Part shown: positions 61,032-64,000 of the stretch, in pieces
Position numbering within the stretch: position 1 is the stretch's first letter
Layout: every line of letters begins with the position of its first letter
Origin: Nibrella saemangeumensis
Lineage (GTDB): Bacteria; Bacteroidota; Bacteroidia; Cytophagales; Spirosomataceae
DNA length: 64,000 nucleotides
Direction: 5' to 3'
Assembly (NCBI RefSeq): GCF_039541915.1
Contig: NZ_BAABHD010000010.1
Location: 62,001 to 126,000, forward strand
Position numbers and translations under genes: made by a program
The notes under the pieces: model-generated
What the model saw: only the letters and a program-made list of their open reading frames with translations
Databases searched by the model: none
What the model was told of the DNA's origin: nothing

Positions 61032-61072
61032 GTAAACGATGATATGTAAATGTATCGTAAAGGTTCGTTTAC
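61032..61072. other. Hairpin between permease and DUF1593 gene
   Basis: GTAAACGA (61032-61039) with TCGTTTAC (61065-61072), and an overlapping inner ACGAT/ATCGT pairing. Perfect arms without a T run; could be an operator or mRNA hairpin. Confidence 0.4.
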
Positions 61073-61144
61073 TTATTATACGGTATACGTTAGTACTAGA
61101 CCTATTTCACATATTTGGGCTGACATCTCAACTATGTGAAAGCG

Positions 61145-62680
61145 ATGCAGAAGAAACATTTACTTTTTATTAGCCTACTGGCTGTACTGTCCCAATTCAC
61201 AGCAACAGCCCAGCCGCAACCCGCCAAACCCCGTACCATTATTACCACCGATGGTGAAGCCGACGACGTTAACTCGTTTATCCGGCTCCTGCTCTACAGC
61301 AACGAACTGGATATTGTAGGACTGGTGTACAGCAGTTCGCAGTGGCATTACGCCGGCGATGGCAACGGTACAGCGTTTACCTCCGAAATGCCGAATACCG
61401 CCAAGCTCTATGGTGAGCGGACCGAGCTGCGGTGGCCCGGTACCACCTGGCTGCAGGATTGCATTATGAAGTACGAGAAGGTTTACAATAACCTGGTAAA
61501 GCACGACAAGGGGTATCCGGCTCCCGATCATCTGATGGAGATGATAAAGGTCGGAAACATTGAGTTTGAGGGAGAAATGAGCAAGACTACTGAAGGGTCA
61601 GACTTTATTAAAAAGGTCCTGCTCGACAACAATCCGGGTCCGGTATACCTGCAAATCTGGGGCGGCACCAACACCGTGGCGCGTGCCTTAAAATCCATTG
61701 AGGAAGAGTATAAGGGTAAACCCGAGTGGCCGGAAATAGCCAAAAAGGTATCTGGTAAAGCCGTTCTCTACACGATTCTCGACCAGGATGCTACGTATCG
61801 GAAATACATTGCTCCGAACTGGCCGCAGATAAAGGTCATGTATAATACCACTCAGTTCGGGAGCCTGGCCTATGGCTGGCCCAAGACCGTACCGGCCGAA
61901 CTACAGGCTTCGCTGAGTGGTAAATGGTTTGCCGAAAACATAAAGTTCAAGCATGGCCCACTGCTGGAAGGGTATTATTTATGGGGTGATGGTGAGCAGG
62001 TGCTCAATGATCAGGAGCACACGCAGGGGAGTATGGAAGAAGCCGAAAAAGCCGGACGGAGTCAGTATGACTTCCTCTCCGAAGGGGATTCACCGGCTTT
62101 TCTTTCGTTGCTCGATGTTGGCTTGCGCAGCCTGGAGAACCCGGCCTTTGGCGGGTGGGGTGGACGGCTGTTGCGCTCGCCAAAGAACAAATTCCGCTGG
62201 GAAGACGGCAAAGCTGTAGCCGATCTTAACCCCTACACCAAGCAGGAGGATACCGCCTATCCGCAGACCCGCTGGATCAACGCCATCCAGAACGACTTTG
62301 CCGCCCGGGCCGACTGGTGCGTGCAGGACTATAAAGAAGCCAATCATCCGCCGGTGGTGACGCTGACGCATGAACCGGACGTGCTGGTGAAGCCCGGCGG
62401 GCGGGTTAACCTCAGCGCTTCGGCCACCGACCCCGACGGGGATGCCCTCACCTACCGGTGGTGGCAGTACGAGGAGGTAGATGGGTATGAGAAGAAAATA
62501 CGAATTGTGAACGCCGATAAACCGAAAGCGTATTTCTATCTACCCGAAGATGCTCCTCTCTGGCAAACGATCCATATTATTCTCGAAGTAACGGATTCCC
62601 GCACACCGGCCTTAACCCGCTACCAGCGTGTGGTTGCCAAAATTGTGAAGGAGTTGCCCAAGCCGGTAGCTGCCCGGTAA
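61145..62680 (+). CDS. DUF1593 nucleoside-hydrolase-like secreted protein
   Basis: 511 residues with a signal peptide (LLFISLLAVLSQFTATAQ). The DUF1593 domain begins PRTIITTDGEADDVNSFIRLLLYSNELDIVGLVYSSSQW, the DxDxDD-like metal motif of the nucleoside-hydrolase fold. A C-terminal Ig-like domain (about 400-510) has VNLSASATDPDGDALTYRWWQYEE. The relatives include cellulose-binding Sde182-like proteins. Likely periplasmic or extracellular carbohydrate or nucleoside-related hydrolase; substrate unknown. The ATG at 61145 fits the signal peptide. Confidence 0.88.
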   Translation: MQKKHLLFISLLAVLSQFTATAQPQPAKPRTIITTDGEADDVNSFIRLLLYSNELDIVGLVYSSSQWHYAGDGNGTAFTSEMPNTAKLYGERTELRWPGTTWLQDCIMKYEKVYNNLVKHDKGYPAPDHLMEMIKVGNIEFEGEMSKTTEGSDFIKKVLLDNNPGPVYLQIWGGTNTVARALKSIEEEYKGKPEWPEIAKKVSGKAVLYTILDQDATYRKYIAPNWPQIKVMYNTTQFGSLAYGWPKTVPAELQASLSGKWFAENIKFKHGPLLEGYYLWGDGEQVLNDQEHTQGSMEEAEKAGRSQYDFLSEGDSPAFLSLLDVGLRSLENPAFGGWGGRLLRSPKNKFRWEDGKAVADLNPYTKQEDTAYPQTRWINAIQNDFAARADWCVQDYKEANHPPVVTLTHEPDVLVKPGGRVNLSASATDPDGDALTYRWWQYEEVDGYEKKIRIVNADKPKAYFYLPEDAPLWQTIHIILEVTDSRTPALTRYQRVVAKIVKELPKPVAAR

Positions 62681-62709
62681 CAGTGGCGTTTAATGGCTGA
62701 TATGCGTAC

Positions 62710-62755
62710 CTTCGCCCATCCGGCAGGCTCTTGCGGATGGGCGAAGCGCTTTTTT
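62710..62755 (+). terminator. Strong terminator abutting the next gene
   Basis: CTTCGCCCATCCG with CGGATGGGCGAAG (13 bp, 11-base loop), then CGCTTTTTT. The T run ends one base before the ATG of the membrane-protein gene at 62757. Confidence 0.9.
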
Positions 62756-62756
62756 A

Positions 62757-63509
62757 ATGAATCCATTTTTATTTAAAATTACCCTGATGCCCCTGGCGAT
62801 TGGCCTGGTAACGCTGGTCAGCCGTCGGTGGGGCAACAAAGTGGGTGGACTGATTGCCAGTCTGCCGTGGGTGGCAGGGCCAATCCTGCTGTTTTTTATT
62901 CTGGAGCAGGGCAAAGCGTTTGGTATTCAGTCGGTACATGGCATCCTGACGGGCATAATTGCCTGGGTCTGCTTTACGTATACCTACGCCCGACTGGCCC
63001 CAGCCCGGCAGTGGCCGGTCACGGTATCCATTTCCTATCTGGTTTATGTGGGCGTGGCCTGGCTTATCAACTTTTTTGACATTAGCCTGCCGGTAAGTTA
63101 CGGTCTGGCAATGAGTAGCGCGGTGCTGGCGCTCCGATACTTTCCAAAGGCACACCTTCGATCGGCTCCGGTCCGGCGGCTACCTTTTGATATTCCGCTC
63201 CGGATGCTGGTGGCCACGCTGTTTGTGGTAGCGGTTACGTGGCTGGCCAACACGCTGGGACCGGCCTGGAGCGGAATACTGACGCCCTTTCCCATTATGA
63301 CCTCCGTGCTGGCAATCTTCACGCACCACCTGCAGGGCAGCGGAGCCGCCATCCTGATCCTGCGGGGGCTGCTCATTGGGGTGCTGGGCTTTACCACGTT
63401 TTTCTTTCTACAGGCATTTTTCCTCCCCGTCTTTTCGGTAGCCCTTTCGTTTTTTCTCGCGCTGCTCATCAATATGCTGATCAACGCTATTGCCAGCCGG
63501 GTATGGTGA
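62757..63509 (+). CDS. Polytopic membrane protein of unknown function
   Basis: 250 residues, about seven or eight hydrophobic segments, starting FKITLMPLAIGLVTLVSRRWG, with WVAGPILLFFILEQGKAFG and PAWSGILTPFPIMTSVLAIFTHH as conserved-looking loops. No functional family recognised. It begins immediately after a strong terminator, so transcription must start within or after that hairpin or depend on read-through. Confidence 0.75.
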   Translation: MNPFLFKITLMPLAIGLVTLVSRRWGNKVGGLIASLPWVAGPILLFFILEQGKAFGIQSVHGILTGIIAWVCFTYTYARLAPARQWPVTVSISYLVYVGVAWLINFFDISLPVSYGLAMSSAVLALRYFPKAHLRSAPVRRLPFDIPLRMLVATLFVVAVTWLANTLGPAWSGILTPFPIMTSVLAIFTHHLQGSGAAILILRGLLIGVLGFTTFFFLQAFFLPVFSVALSFFLALLINMLINAIASRVW

Positions 63510-63604
63510 CGGGCCGGAAGTCTTTCCTCAATTATTTATAAAGAGAGTGGATTATCAGATTAATCTTTTGTACGTAATTTCGGACCCCAAAGAAAATATA
63601 TGCT

Positions 63605-64000
63605 ATGAATCAATTTTCTACCCTTGACTGGGTTGTTATCGGAGCCTATTTCCTAATACTAACCGCTGTTGCCGTTTGGGTTGTAACCCGCAAACAATCA
63701 AACACTGAAGATTACTTCCTTGCTGGTCGAAACCTGGGCTGGTTTGTAGTCGGCGCGTCTATTTTTGCCTCAAACATTGGGTCCGAACACGTAGTGGGAC
63801 TGGCCGGAGCCGGAGCCGGAGGAAAAATCCCCATGCTCATTTACGAGCTCCATGCCTGGCTGGTGATTACCCTGGGCTGGGTGTTTCTGCCGTTTTATTA
63901 CCGTAGCGGGGTATTTACCATGCCCGAGTTTCTGGAACGCCGGTTCAACGCGAGTACCCGCTGGTTCCTGAGTATCTTTTCGTTGCTGGCTTACGTCCTC
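63605..64000 (+). CDS. Sodium:solute symporter (SSS/SGLT-like), 5' part
   Basis: The first 132 residues of a symporter that runs off the end of the window. The start is MNQFSTLDWVVIGAYFLIL, then TRKQSNTEDYFLAGRNLGWF, the SSS signature region, and SIFASNIGSEHVVGLAGAGA, the SGLT-type TM2 motif, followed by YRSGVFTMPEFLERRF. This matches sugar or sugar-like Na+ symporters (SGLT group). The stop is not seen. Confidence 0.93.
   Translation, partial: MNQFSTLDWVVIGAYFLILTAVAVWVVTRKQSNTEDYFLAGRNLGWFVVGASIFASNIGSEHVVGLAGAGAGGKIPMLIYELHAWLVITLGWVFLPFYYRSGVFTMPEFLERRFNASTRWFLSIFSLLAYVL

Overview
The window is a chromosomal segment of a Bacteroidota bacterium. The best fit is the Cytophagales family Spirosomataceae (Spirosoma-like), inferred from gene content rather than a database search. 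Pointers are a one-protein hybrid two-component regulator (propeller, kinase, receiver, AraC), the bacillithiol-associated protein YtxJ, SMUG2-like (DUF4918), DUF2911 and DUF5690 families, many lipoproteins with a Cys-Lys-Lys type start, TTG start codons, and several promoters matching the Bacteroidota pattern TTTG-N(17-20)-TAnnTTTG. I see no rRNA, tRNA, CRISPR array, insertion sequence or phage gene. One N flanked by a 36-bp exact direct repeat (23991-24063) looks like an unmerged assembly join inside folB.

Layout. 1-3.1 kb: the end of an RND efflux pump plus its outer-membrane lipoprotein. 3.1-13.8 kb: metallophosphoesterase, acyl-CoA ligase with an operator-like site, CNT nucleoside transporter, polyphosphate kinase, gyrase B, a beta-lactamase-fold hydrolase, a lipoprotein and a SMUG2-like glycosylase. 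14-16.4 kb: an RsbQ-type hydrolase next to a PAS histidine kinase, a likely two-gene sensing module. 16.6-28 kb: YbjQ, a MoxR/ChlI-like AAA+ ATPase, a TIG-repeat lipoprotein, KduI, BrkB, FolB, DivIVA, a WD40 protein, a phosphopantetheinyl transferase and a transglutaminase-like protein. 28-31.2 kb: galE-rfbB-rfbA nucleotide-sugar genes. 31.5-45.6 kb: cystathionine beta-synthase, RsgA, WaaA, YtxJ, an amidohydrolase, citrate synthase, RecA and several secreted or repeat-built envelope proteins. 46-50 kb: a compact candidate phosphonate-catabolism cluster (HD oxygenase-like, DUF5690 transporter, FAD oxidoreductase, PhnX-like hydrolase). 50-61 kb: a 1362-residue hybrid sensor, a TonB-domain protein, and a PadR regulator with two large FtsX/MacB-type permeases but no ATPase. 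61-64 kb: a DUF1593 protein, a membrane protein and the start of a sodium:solute symporter.

The most unusual signal is not a gene. Several intergenic gaps are long palindromes whose arms are built from head-to-tail 7- or 8-bp units. The unit sequence differs at every site but the architecture is the same. At four convergent gene pairs (16952-17034, 23818-23880, 26914-27008, 32900-32962) the arms begin at the two opposed stop codons, and both genes of each pair end with the same stop triplet because the stops are part of the symmetry. Two more lie between galE, rfbB and rfbA. These look like a recurrent, sequence-diverse class of intergenic element, probably acting as bidirectional terminators or mRNA 3'-end protectors; how they arise is unclear.
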